From assembly GCF_000219215.1 (NCBI RefSeq), contig NC_015723.1, positions 2,604,001 to 2,668,000 of the forward strand: a DNA stretch of 64,000 bases, read 5' to 3'. The notes beneath the pieces were generated by a model that was given only the letters and a program-made list of their open reading frames with translations, did not search any database and was not told the origin of the DNA. Below are positions 27,314 through 34,961 of the stretch, piece by piece. A program made the translations under genes and the position numbers. Position 1 is the first letter of the stretch, and each line of letters begins with the position of its first letter. Source of the DNA: Cupriavidus necator N-1 (lineage in GTDB: Bacteria > Pseudomonadota > Gammaproteobacteria > Burkholderiales > Burkholderiaceae).

Positions 27314-28282
27314 ATGAAACCAACCTTCACCGCCATCGCGCTGCTGGCTGCATGCGCAAGCGGCGCCGCGCATGCAAGCGCGTATCCCGACCGGCCGATC
27401 AAGATGATCGTCCCCTATGCCGCCGGCGGCACCACCGACATCATCGCGCGCATCGTCGGCACGCGCCTGGGCCCGGTGCTGGGGCAACCGGTGGTGGTCG
27501 AGAACCGCCCGGGCGCCGGCGGCGCGGTCGGCAGCGCCTACGCGGCCAAGCAGCCGGCCGACGGCTACACGCTGGTGATGGAGGTGGAGAGCTCGCACGC
27601 GGTCAACCCCAATGTCTACCTGAAGACCGCCTATGACCCGGTCAAGGACTTCGCTCCGGTCAGCAACCTGGCCGACGTGCCCAACGTGCTGGTGGTCAAC
27701 CCGGCGTTCCCGGCCACGGACCTGCAGTCGTTCATCAAGCTGCTGAAGGCCAACCCCGGCAAGTACTCGTTCGGCTCGTCCGGCAACGGCGGACTGAGCC
27801 ATATGAACGGCGAGCTGTTCATGAACGCCACCGGCACGCGCATGCTGCACGTGCCGTACAAGGGCCTGGGCCCAGCGCTCAACGATGCGGTGGCGGGCCA
27901 GATCCAGGTGGTGTTCGACAATATCCCATCGTCGTCGGGCCTGATCCAGGGTGGGCGCCTGAAGCCGCTGGCGGTCGCCGCGAAGCAGCGCCTGAAGGTG
28001 CTGCCCAATGTGCCGACCTATGCCGAGGCCGGGCTGCCGGCGATGAACAACCCGTCGTGGTTCGGCCTGGGCGCACCGGCGGGCACGCCCGCTGCCATCC
28101 TCGACAAGCTCAACGACGCGGTGCGCCAGGTATTGGCCGAGCCGGAGGTGATCGCCGCCATCGAGAAACAAGGCGCGGTCCCGGCACCGACATCGCGCAA
28201 GGCCTTCGGCGACCTGATCCGGGCGCAGAATGCGCACTGGAAGCAAGTCGTCGAGGACATCCACTTCACCAAGCTCCAGTAA
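27314..28282 (+). CDS. Bug-family tripartite tricarboxylate transporter substrate-binding protein
   Basis: A 322-residue periplasmic protein with a signal peptide (MKPTFTAIALLAACASGAAHA, cleavage near 21) and the Bug core YPDRPIKMIVPYAAGGTTDIIARIVGTRLG, VVVENRPGAGGAVGS, LHVPYKGLGPALNDAVAGQIQVVFDNI. It should bind an organic acid in the periplasm. It sits between a CoA transferase and an enoyl-CoA hydratase in one operon, so its ligand is probably the acid those enzymes act on. It follows the CoA-transferase stop by 49 bases. Confidence 0.92.
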   Translation: MKPTFTAIALLAACASGAAHASAYPDRPIKMIVPYAAGGTTDIIARIVGTRLGPVLGQPVVVENRPGAGGAVGSAYAAKQPADGYTLVMEVESSHAVNPNVYLKTAYDPVKDFAPVSNLADVPNVLVVNPAFPATDLQSFIKLLKANPGKYSFGSSGNGGLSHMNGELFMNATGTRMLHVPYKGLGPALNDAVAGQIQVVFDNIPSSSGLIQGGRLKPLAVAAKQRLKVLPNVPTYAEAGLPAMNNPSWFGLGAPAGTPAAILDKLNDAVRQVLAEPEVIAAIEKQGAVPAPTSRKAFGDLIRAQNAHWKQVVEDIHFTKLQ

Positions 28283-28297
28283 GCCACAAGGAACGAC

Positions 28298-29074
28298 ATG
28301 AGCGCACTTCAGCAAGAACCGCACGCCGGCGTCGAGATCGACGCGCGCGGCATCGCCACCGTCACCATCCGCGAGGCGGGCTCGCTCAATATCCTGAGCA
28401 CGCCGGTGATCGCATCGCTCACGCGCGCCATCGAAGCGCTGGCCGGCAATGACGCGGTACGCGTGCTGGTGCTGCGCGGCGCCGGCGAGAAAGGCTTTGT
28501 CGGCGGTGCCGACATCAAGGAAATGGCCGCGCTGGACCGCGCCAGCGCCGAGGCCTTCATCAGCGGCCTGCGCCGCCTGTGCGACGCCGTGCGCCACCTG
28601 CCGGTGCCCGTGATCGCGCGCATGCCGGGCTGGTGCCTGGGCGGTGGGCTGGAACTGGCGCTGGCGTGCGATATCCGCATCGCCGCCGACAACGCGCAGC
28701 TGGGCATGCCGGAAGTGAAGGTCGGCATCCCGTCGGTGATCCACGCCGCGCTGATGCCGCGCCTGATCGGCAATGCGCGCACGGCATGGATGCTGCTGAC
28801 GGGCGAGATCTCCGATGCCGCCGAGGCGCTGCAGTGGGGGCTGGTGAGCCGCGTGGTGCCACTGGCGGAGCTGGACCTGGAAATCGAACGCGTGGCCGCG
28901 CTGCTGGCCGGCTTCGGCCCGGTCGCGGTGCGTCAGCAGAAGCGCCTGCTGCGCGAGTGGGAAGATGCGCCGCTGGAAGTGTCGATCAACAACAGCGTGA
29001 CCGAGTTCGGCAGCGCCTTCGACACCGGCGAGCCGCAGCAGCACATGGCCACCTTCCTGAACCGCAAGCGCTGA
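28298..29074 (+). CDS. Enoyl-CoA hydratase/isomerase family protein (crotonase fold)
   Basis: A 258-residue crotonase. Visible are VLRGAGEKGFVGGADIKEM (oxyanion-hole segment with the GADIKEM motif), PVIARMPGWCLGGGLELALACDIRIAADNAQLGMPEVKVGIPS with the second oxyanion-hole Gly, and AEALQWGLVSRVVP. Of the two catalytic Glu positions of true hydratases, the first falls in the LGGGLELAL region and the second in MPEVKVG, so hydratase activity is plausible, although crotonases also isomerise or hydrolyse CoA esters. It ends the three-gene operon and converges on a LysR gene 15 bases away. Confidence 0.9.
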   Translation: MSALQQEPHAGVEIDARGIATVTIREAGSLNILSTPVIASLTRAIEALAGNDAVRVLVLRGAGEKGFVGGADIKEMAALDRASAEAFISGLRRLCDAVRHLPVPVIARMPGWCLGGGLELALACDIRIAADNAQLGMPEVKVGIPSVIHAALMPRLIGNARTAWMLLTGEISDAAEALQWGLVSRVVPLAELDLEIERVAALLAGFGPVAVRQQKRLLREWEDAPLEVSINNSVTEFGSAFDTGEPQQHMATFLNRKR

Positions 29075-29089
29075 AGCGCGGGGAAGTGC

Positions 29090-30037
29090 TTACGGCGCCG
29101 TGGCCGCGACGGCGCCGCCTTCGCGCGTGGCCACCACGCGCGGATCGTTCAGCAGGAACTGCGCAAAGGCCTCGGCAAACGCCGGCAGCTTGCCGTCGGC
29201 GCGCACGATCAGGTTCAGTTCGCGCAGGGCCCACGGCTCTGCCAGCCGCACCCCCACCACGCGCGCCTCACGCAAGGCCTGCGCCGCCACGCTGCGCGGC
29301 ACCAGCGCCACCCCCACGCCGGCCTCGGCCAGCGACAGCACCGCATCGAAGCTGTGCGCATGCAGCCGCACGTTGGGCCCCTTGCCCGCGCGCTGCGCCA
29401 TGTCGCGCAGGAACAGGAAGTTGCTGCTGGTGCGGCTCATGCAGACAAAGTCGAAGGCCAGCGCCGCGCCGAAACGCACTTCAGGCTCGCGCGCCAGCGG
29501 GTGATCCGCGGCCACCGCAAGGATCAGCTCGTCGCGCGCATAGCGCACCGAGCGCACGCCGGTGGCTTCGCCGCCCGCCTGGAAATCTCCCGCCAGGATG
29601 CCGACATCGGCTTCGTGCGCCGCCACCGCCGCCAGGATCGACTGGCTGGCGCGCTCCTCCAGGTCGATGTTCACATCCGGGTTGGCCAGCAGGAAGCGGC
29701 TCACGCTCGGGATGATGAAACCGTTGAGCGAACTGCTGTTGGCCAGCAGCCGGATATTGCCCTTCAGCCCGGCAGAAAAGCGTCCCACCTCGCCATGCAT
29801 GCGCTCCACGCCAAGCAGCAGTTCGCGCACATGGACCAGCAGGGTTTCACCGGCGGGCGTCAGTTCCATGCCGCGCGCGGTGCGCACGAACAGCGGCGTG
29901 CCCATCGCGTGCTCCAGGTTCTTCAGCCGGTAGCTCGCCGCCGACGCGGTGATATGCGTGGCCGAAGCGCCACCTGACAGGCTTTGCGCATCGGCAATGG
30001 CCTGGAACAGGCGCAGGTCGGTCAGTTCGTAACGCAA
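29090..30037 (-). CDS. LysR-family transcriptional regulator
   Basis: A 315-residue LysR protein. MRYELTDLRLFQAIADAQSLSGGASATHITASAASYRLKNLEHAMGTPLFVRTARGMELTPAGE forms the helix-turn-helix and wing, followed by an effector domain with LLANSSSLNGFIIPSVSRFL. It converges with the CoA-transferase operon and diverges from the PhnB-like gene at 30301. Similar LysR proteins often flank CoA-transferase/Bug operons, so either side could be its target. Confidence 0.9.
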   Translation of the reverse strand: MRYELTDLRLFQAIADAQSLSGGASATHITASAASYRLKNLEHAMGTPLFVRTARGMELTPAGETLLVHVRELLLGVERMHGEVGRFSAGLKGNIRLLANSSSLNGFIIPSVSRFLLANPDVNIDLEERASQSILAAVAAHEADVGILAGDFQAGGEATGVRSVRYARDELILAVAADHPLAREPEVRFGAALAFDFVCMSRTSSNFLFLRDMAQRAGKGPNVRLHAHSFDAVLSLAEAGVGVALVPRSVAAQALREARVVGVRLAEPWALRELNLIVRADGKLPAFAEAFAQFLLNDPRVVATREGGAVAATAP

Positions 30038-30157
30038 GGCAACTCCGCTTAGGTCGGGACGGTCGAAGGGATTGGCGCTGGTGGTGTCGCGGCCATTCTA
30101 GTGCAGCACTGTGGGCTCCCGCCCGCCACCCGGTCCGCACACACTCCACTCACTTGA

Positions 30158-30208
30158 TGTGGACGTCGTCCATTTTCTTTGCTAAGGTATTGTGGACGGC
30201 GTACACAA
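30158..30208. promoter_or_regulatory. Paired palindromic operator upstream of the PhnB-like gene
   Basis: TGGACGTCGTCCA (30160-30172) is a perfect palindrome apart from its centre. TTGTGGACGGCGTACACAA (30190-30208) is a near-perfect palindrome of the form TTGTG-n-ACG-n-CGT-n-CACAA. Both share TGTGGACG and their centres are 33 bp apart, three helical turns. This is typical of a dimeric repressor (TetR, MarR or GntR type) binding two sites. Confidence 0.6.
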
Positions 30209-30300
30209 GAGCGTGCGCCAGTTGCCAGCGCGCCGCCTGACTCGCGCGCCATGCCGATATCCACGGCCGCCCGAGCGGCGGCCTACCTACAGGAGTTGTC

Positions 30301-30726
30301 ATGCAAGTCCAACCCTATCTGTTTTTCGAAGGCCGTTGCGATGAAGCCGTTGAGTTCTACAAGAAGATTCTCGGCGCCAAGGTCAACATGCGGATGACGT
30401 TCAAGGAAAACCCGGAGGCCGACAAGGCCAGCCCGGGGTGCCAGCCCGGCGCCGGCACCGAAGACAAGGTCATGCACATGGAGTTCCAGATCGGCGACAG
30501 CGTGATCATGGCCTCCGACGGCCGCTGCTCGAACCAGCCCAACTTCCAGGGATTCGGCCTGTCGATCAACTACCCGGACAAGGCCGCGGTCGAAAAAGCC
30601 TTCAACGGCCTGAAGGAAGGCGGCCAGGTGGTGATGCCGCTGGACAAGACCTTCTTCGCCGAGCAGTTCGGCATGGTCACCGACCGCTTCGGCATCATGT
30701 GGATGCTGCTGACGGCACCGAAGTAA
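30301..30726 (+). CDS. PhnB-like VOC (glyoxalase/bleomycin-resistance fold) protein
   Basis: A 141-residue VOC-superfamily protein of the PhnB-like subgroup: MQVQPYLFFEGRCDEAVEFYKKILGAKV opens the first beta-alpha-beta module, KVMHMEFQIGDSVIMASDGRC closes the first half, and TFFAEQFGMVTDRFGIMWMLL is the typical C-terminus. Despite the name, such proteins are not shown to act in phosphonate breakdown; many are of unknown function. No enzyme neighbour gives a hint. A paired palindromic operator lies upstream. Confidence 0.88.
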   Translation: MQVQPYLFFEGRCDEAVEFYKKILGAKVNMRMTFKENPEADKASPGCQPGAGTEDKVMHMEFQIGDSVIMASDGRCSNQPNFQGFGLSINYPDKAAVEKAFNGLKEGGQVVMPLDKTFFAEQFGMVTDRFGIMWMLLTAPK

Positions 30727-30812
30727 GCAAGATGTAACGCCGTTTCCCGGCCGGCGGAGCGCCATGTGGGCCGATAGGCTTACAATGCGCCGCCTGCCGG
30801 AGAAACCACGCC

Positions 30813-31016
30813 ATGGACGATCGCATCAACGAACTCGAAATCAAGCTCGCCTTCCAGGAAGACCTGCTTGATACCCTGAACAGCACCGTGGCGCGCCAGC
30901 AGCAGCAGATCGACCTGCTGCAGGAACAGTTCCGCGCGCTGTACCAGCAGGTGCGCAGCGCCGCCACCACCGCGGCCGAAGCCGATCCCCAGCAGGAAAT
31001 CCCGCCGCACTACTGA
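30813..31016 (+). CDS. slyX: SlyX family protein
   Basis: A 67-residue, entirely helical protein, MDDRINELEIKLAFQEDLLDTLNSTVARQQQQIDLLQEQFRALYQQV, with a coiled-coil heptad pattern and a C-terminal IPPHY, both characteristic of SlyX. Its function is unknown; it is a small cytoplasmic protein found across proteobacteria. Confidence 0.93.
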   Translation: MDDRINELEIKLAFQEDLLDTLNSTVARQQQQIDLLQEQFRALYQQVRSAATTAAEADPQQEIPPHY

Positions 31017-31121
31017 TGGACGCGGGCCGATCGCCGATGTGACGGAACGCCACCCCGCCCGCGCGGTCTGACAGGCTGACCCATCCATCGCTGCCCTCGA
31101 CAGGCGCGCCCCATCCGCCAC

Positions 31122-31676
31122 ATGCGTGTGAAACCTTCCCTGCTGATTGCCGCCGCCTGCGTCGCTGGTGCCTCCTCGGCGCTGGCCGGCTACAACATCT
31201 GGACCGGCGAGTACTCCCTCTCCCGGCAGGAACTGCAGACCGCCCTGGACCAGCGCTTCCCCGCCACGCTGCGCTACGCCGAAGTCGTCAGCGTGCAGCT
31301 CAGCCATCCCCGGCTGGTGCTGGACGAAGCCAACAACCGCGTCACCACCCACGTCGACGCACGCCTGACCAACGCCTTGCTGCCCTCCCCGCCGGTAGAC
31401 GGCAAGCTCGCGCTGAACAGCGGCGTGCGCTATGACCCGGCCAAGCGCGCGGTGCTGCTAGACAACCCGACCGTGCAGCAGGTGGAAGTTGCCGGCATGG
31501 GGCAATACCGCGAACAACTCAATGCGATCGGCGCCGTGGTTGCGCAGCAGCTGCTGAAGGACTATCCGGTCTACACCTTCAAGCCCGAGGAGCTGCGCGT
31601 CGGCGGCAAGGATGTGGAGCCGGGGGCGATTACCGTGGGCAAGGATGAAGTGCGGGTGGAGGTGAAGCAGCGGTAG
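31122..31676 (+). CDS. DUF1439-family exported protein
   Basis: A 184-residue protein with an N-terminal signal sequence or anchor (MRVKPSLLIAAACVAGASSALAGY). The mature domain, with EYSLSRQELQTALDQRFPATLRY and a C-terminal KDYPVYTFKPEELR, matches DUF1439 (YceB-like) proteins, a beta-sheet fold of envelope proteins of unknown role. No lipobox Cys is obvious at the right position (the Cys in AAAC lies too early), so it is probably periplasmic rather than a lipoprotein. Confidence 0.8.
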   Translation: MRVKPSLLIAAACVAGASSALAGYNIWTGEYSLSRQELQTALDQRFPATLRYAEVVSVQLSHPRLVLDEANNRVTTHVDARLTNALLPSPPVDGKLALNSGVRYDPAKRAVLLDNPTVQQVEVAGMGQYREQLNAIGAVVAQQLLKDYPVYTFKPEELRVGGKDVEPGAITVGKDEVRVEVKQR

Positions 31677-31716
31677 GCATAGCCTGCGGGCCAGGCTCGC
31701 TCCTTCTTCCTCTACC

Positions 31717-32625
31717 TCATCCCCGCCCACCTCTGAACACCACCCCCAACCCCGCCAGCACCGCCCCCATTCCCGCCATCGCCAGCGGCGCCATGCGGTT
31801 GCCCAGCAGCAGGTAGTCGAGCACCGCCGTACCCGCCGGCACCAGGTAGAACAGGCTGGTAACGTTGACCAGGTTGCCCGCGCGGATCAGGCGGTAGAAC
31901 AGCAGCGTCGCACCGATCGAAATGACCAGTGCCAGCCACAGCAACGGCGCAGCGAACGCCAGCGAAGCATCGAAGGCGAAGGGCTGGAACGGCAGGCACA
32001 GCAGGCAGGCCGCGAGGCTCGCGCCGTACTGCAGCGGCAGCACTTCAGCCGGTGCACGCGTGATGCGCTTCTGCAGGATGGCGCCGACGGTCATGCTGGC
32101 GAGCGAGGCCAGCGCGCACAGCATGCCCGCCAGCGACAGTCTGGCCAGCAGCAGGCTGTCCGCCACCACCATGGCCAGCCCGGCGAGCGCGAAGGCCAGG
32201 CCCGCCATGCGTGCGGCGCTGAAGCGCCGCTCGGTCAGCAGCAGGGTCAGCATCGGCTGGGCGCCAAGCACGGTGGCGAGCACGCCGGGTGTCATGCCGT
32301 GGTCGAGCGCAAGGAAGTAAAAGACGGAGTAGCCGCCGATCAGCAGCAGGCCGGTCACGGCGGTGTACAGCCGCTCGCCGCGCGGCGGCAGCAGGCGGTG
32401 CCTGGCCAGGCCGATCGCGCCCAGCACGGCGCAGACCAGCGCGAAACGCAGCGTCAGCAAGGCGAAGGGCGTGGCGTGGTCGAGGGCCAGCCGGGCGGCG
32501 ATGGCGCCGCTGCTCCACAGCAGCACGAAGAGGGGCGTGGCCCAGGCGAAGGAGTTGGTGGTGCGTGTGCCGGTGGCGGCGTCGAATTGCGCCACGCAGT
32601 CTTTGTCGGTTGTCATGGATGTCAC
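31717..32625 (-). CDS. EamA/DMT-family transporter
   Basis: A 302-residue inner-membrane protein of ten predicted spans in two EamA repeats. The first repeat includes LFVLLWSSGAIAARLALDHATPFALLTLRFALVCAVLG, the second LAGMLCALASLASMTVGAILQKR. Members export or import small metabolites such as amino acids; the substrate is unknown. The start could lie 6 bases further downstream at MTTDKDC. Confidence 0.88.
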   Translation of the reverse strand: MTSMTTDKDCVAQFDAATGTRTTNSFAWATPLFVLLWSSGAIAARLALDHATPFALLTLRFALVCAVLGAIGLARHRLLPPRGERLYTAVTGLLLIGGYSVFYFLALDHGMTPGVLATVLGAQPMLTLLLTERRFSAARMAGLAFALAGLAMVVADSLLLARLSLAGMLCALASLASMTVGAILQKRITRAPAEVLPLQYGASLAACLLCLPFQPFAFDASLAFAAPLLWLALVISIGATLLFYRLIRAGNLVNVTSLFYLVPAGTAVLDYLLLGNRMAPLAMAGMGAVLAGLGVVFRGGRG

Positions 32626-32976
32626 CTGTCGTCAGCTTGGCAGGCTCCGGCGACGCGCATCGGCATGCGGCCATGGGACGGCGGCAGACGCGTACAGGCG
32701 TGCGGCTGCCGTGCGCGCAGGCACACGGATACGGGACTACCGGAGACGAATGAGGCTGGGGGGCGTACCCGTCAGCCGCGCGGCGGCGGCGGCGGGTGCG
32801 CACCGCCGATGAACGGCGGCGGCGCGACAGATGTGAACGCAGGCTGGCGACGCACGCATGGCAACGCGCGGCCCGGGGGCGCGGCGTTGATGGGGCGTTG
32901 GCGGTCTGCGGTCATGGTGGGAATCGAAGACTTTGAAGAAGCAATCTGGCGATGCTATGCCTGTGCGGCCATCGCG
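32626..32976. other. 350-bp intergenic region, GC-rich, no gene recognised
   Basis: This stretch lies between the EamA transporter start and the sirtuin stop. Open frames through it show no recognisable family and have the composition of non-coding GC-rich DNA. No clear terminator or promoter was identified. Confidence 0.5.
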
Positions 32977-33840
32977 TCAACGAGGTTTTGTCGTGCCCTG
33001 CTCCAGCCGGGACACCAGCGCCTGCAGTGTCGGCGCGCATCCGGCTTCCACCTTCAGCGCGAACATCGCGTCCGCGCGCGTGGTGCCCAGGTTGAGCGCG
33101 GCCACGGGCTTGCCCATCTGTCCGGCCCAGACGCAGAAGCGGTAGCCGGAATAGACCATCAGCGACGAACCGACCACCAGCATGGCATCCGCTGCTTCCA
33201 GTGCCGCACGCGCGGCATCGACCCGCGGACGCGGCACGGATTCACCGAAGAACACCACGTCCGGCTTGAGGATGCCGCCGCAGCGCCCGCACTCGGGCAC
33301 GCGGAACTGCGCGAACAGCGGCGATTCGAAATGCACGTCGCCATCGGCGGCGGGCTCGGCGATCACGTCGCGCAGCGCGGCGTTCTGTGCCAGCAGCCAG
33401 TCCTGCAGGCCGGCGCGGTCATGGCGCGTGCCACAGTCCAGGCAGATGGCGCTGGCCAGGCTGCCATGCAGTTCGATCACACCCTCGCTGCCGGCGCGCT
33501 GGTGCAGGCCGTCGACATTCTGCGTGACCAGCGCCGTGAGCCGGCCGTGCGCGCCAAGGCGCGACAGCGCATGGTGCGCGGCATTGGGTCGCGCCTGCCA
33601 CGCCACCGGCCAGCCAAGCATGCTGCGCGCCCAGTAGCGCTGGCGCGCCGCGTGCGAGCCCAGGAAGGCCTGCAGCGTGATGGGCTGCGAGCGCTGCCAC
33701 TGGCCGCGCGCGTCACGGTAGCCGGGAATGCCGGAATCGGTACTGATGCCCGCGCCGGTCAGCACGAACAGGCGCGGGTGGCGCTGCACGAAATCGAACA
33801 GCGCGGACGTCGGGTGCGGGGGTTGCAGCGGCTCGCTCAA
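32977..33840 (-). CDS. Sir2-family NAD-dependent protein deacylase (sirtuin)
   Basis: A 287-residue sirtuin. It shows the NAD-binding TGAGISTDSGIPGYRD near residue 28, ALVTQNVDGLHQRAGS, the catalytic His in IELHGS, a four-Cys zinc site (CLDC then CGRC) and KPDVVFFGESVP with the late VVGSSLMVYSGYRF. It removes acyl groups from lysines using NAD. No upstream ATG fits; TTG 33840 overlaps the TGA of the preceding small gene (TTGA), so initiation is probably by translational coupling. Confidence 0.9.
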   Translation of the reverse strand: MSEPLQPPHPTSALFDFVQRHPRLFVLTGAGISTDSGIPGYRDARGQWQRSQPITLQAFLGSHAARQRYWARSMLGWPVAWQARPNAAHHALSRLGAHGRLTALVTQNVDGLHQRAGSEGVIELHGSLASAICLDCGTRHDRAGLQDWLLAQNAALRDVIAEPAADGDVHFESPLFAQFRVPECGRCGGILKPDVVFFGESVPRPRVDAARAALEAADAMLVVGSSLMVYSGYRFCVWAGQMGKPVAALNLGTTRADAMFALKVEAGCAPTLQALVSRLEQGTTKPR

Positions 33841-34040
33841 CTTGCCGGATCCTCGGCATGGCGCGCCGCCTGGCGCGCCTCCCAGGCGCGCAGCTCCTCG
33901 CGGTAGCGGTCCATCTCCTGGTAGTAGTAGTCGAAGATGCAGGGATCGCAGCCGGAGCCGCAGCACTCGTCGTCGCCGGGCCGCTCTGGCGGCACCGGGC
34001 GGGGGTCGTCGGGGGGCATGGCGGGGGACGCTTGGGACAC
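33837..34040 (-). CDS. Small Cys-rich protein of the oxidoreductase-like (Oxidored-like) family
   Basis: A 67-residue protein, MSQASPAMPPDDPRPVPPERPGDDECCGSGCDPCIFDYYYQEMDRYREELRAWEARQ. The CCGSGCDPCIFDYY core is the signature of the short oxidoreductase-like N-terminal domain, also found in plants and other bacteria. The four cysteines suggest a metal or Fe-S site. It is coupled by a TTGA overlap to the sirtuin gene. Its function is unknown. Confidence 0.82.
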   Translation of the reverse strand: MSQASPAMPPDDPRPVPPERPGDDECCGSGCDPCIFDYYYQEMDRYREELRAWEARQAARHAEDPAS

Positions 34041-34117
34041 TGACAGTTCGCGAACAGGCGCAATGGCGGATCAACCGCCAGTATATTCCCGCCAGCCCCG
34101 GCCTGCCGCCGGACCCC

Positions 34118-34444
34118 TCAGTGGCTGAGCAGCCCCTCGCCGACCGGGATCACCAGCGCCGTGCCCGCCAGGCAGGCGATGTCGTCCTCGGCAAGCCGGC
34201 GCGACACCACGCTGGCCAGCCTGGCGCCGATGCGGGCAAGTTCGGCGGCGTCGGCCAGGTAGACGGCGTCGATCACGCTCTGGTCGAACTGCAGGGCCGC
34301 GCTCAGGCGACAGCGCCCGGGCGAGCCGGCCGGCTCGGCCTGCCAGCTGACCTGCACCTGGTTGCCGTCGCTGCGATGGTATTCGGCCGACATCGGAAAC
34401 AGCCGGCAGGTATGCTCGCGGGTCCACTCGACCAGGGCAGTCAT
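34118..34444 (-). CDS. Conserved hypothetical protein (DUF3022-like)
   Basis: A 108-residue soluble protein, MTALVEWTREHTCRLFPMSAEYHRSDGNQVQVSWQ and onward, resembling short proteins seen in Burkholderia and Cupriavidus that I associate with DUF3022. It lies 46 bases downstream of another small conserved gene on the same strand. There are no signal peptide, membrane span or catalytic motifs. Confidence 0.6.
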   Translation of the reverse strand: MTALVEWTREHTCRLFPMSAEYHRSDGNQVQVSWQAEPAGSPGRCRLSAALQFDQSVIDAVYLADAAELARIGARLASVVSRRLAEDDIACLAGTALVIPVGEGLLSH

Positions 34445-34490
34445 GGCGATTCCCCCTTTGGCGGGACAGCGCGTCCGCCGGTGCGCCGCG

Positions 34491-34727
34491 TCAGCGGCTC
34501 AGTACATGGTAGAGCCAGTCGTGCGCGCGTGCCGGCACGCCCAGCGCGCTGGCATCGATGCGCTGCCCCTGCACCCGCAGGGTGCCTTCGTGCAGGGCAT
34601 CCACCGCTGCCTGGGCATCCGGGAACCTCCCCATCACGCCATTGCCCAGCATCAGCATCCAGTCCTTCTCGCGGGGAATGAGCGTGAGCTGTCCCGCGGC
34701 GGTCTGGCAAAAGAAATAACCGTACAT
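34491..34727 (-). CDS. Small hypothetical protein, 78 residues
   Basis: MYGYFFCQTAAGQLTLIPREKDWMLMLGNGVMGRFPDAQAAVDALHEGTLRV reads like a real compact domain with regular hydrophobic spacing and ends DWLYHVLSR. I do not recognise the family. ATG 34727 is chosen because coding-like composition starts there. It is probably co-transcribed with the 108-residue gene downstream. Confidence 0.6.
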   Translation of the reverse strand: MYGYFFCQTAAGQLTLIPREKDWMLMLGNGVMGRFPDAQAAVDALHEGTLRVQGQRIDASALGVPARAHDWLYHVLSR

Positions 34728-34961
34728 GCAACCCCCAAGCACCTCGCCTGTATCCATCCTAGTGCAGGGCACCGCGGGGTCGCGTGCCGATCTGCACGCT
34801 TCCGAACGGCGTGATGAATTGTTTTTGCACGGCCGCGAGCGGGCGGCCTGCATGCGGCATTTTGCCCGAAGATAGCCGGATGTCCCGCCCGGCGGCCGCC
34901 GGGCGGGGCCACTGCCGCGCGCTGCGGCCGTCAGCGAACCGATTGCGAACCCCACGGTGCC

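Noticed and set aside
27164..29044. 626-codon minus-strand open frame antisense to the CoA-transferase/Bug/enoyl-CoA hydratase operon
   Set aside because: Same reason: the plus strand carries three intact genes with family motifs.
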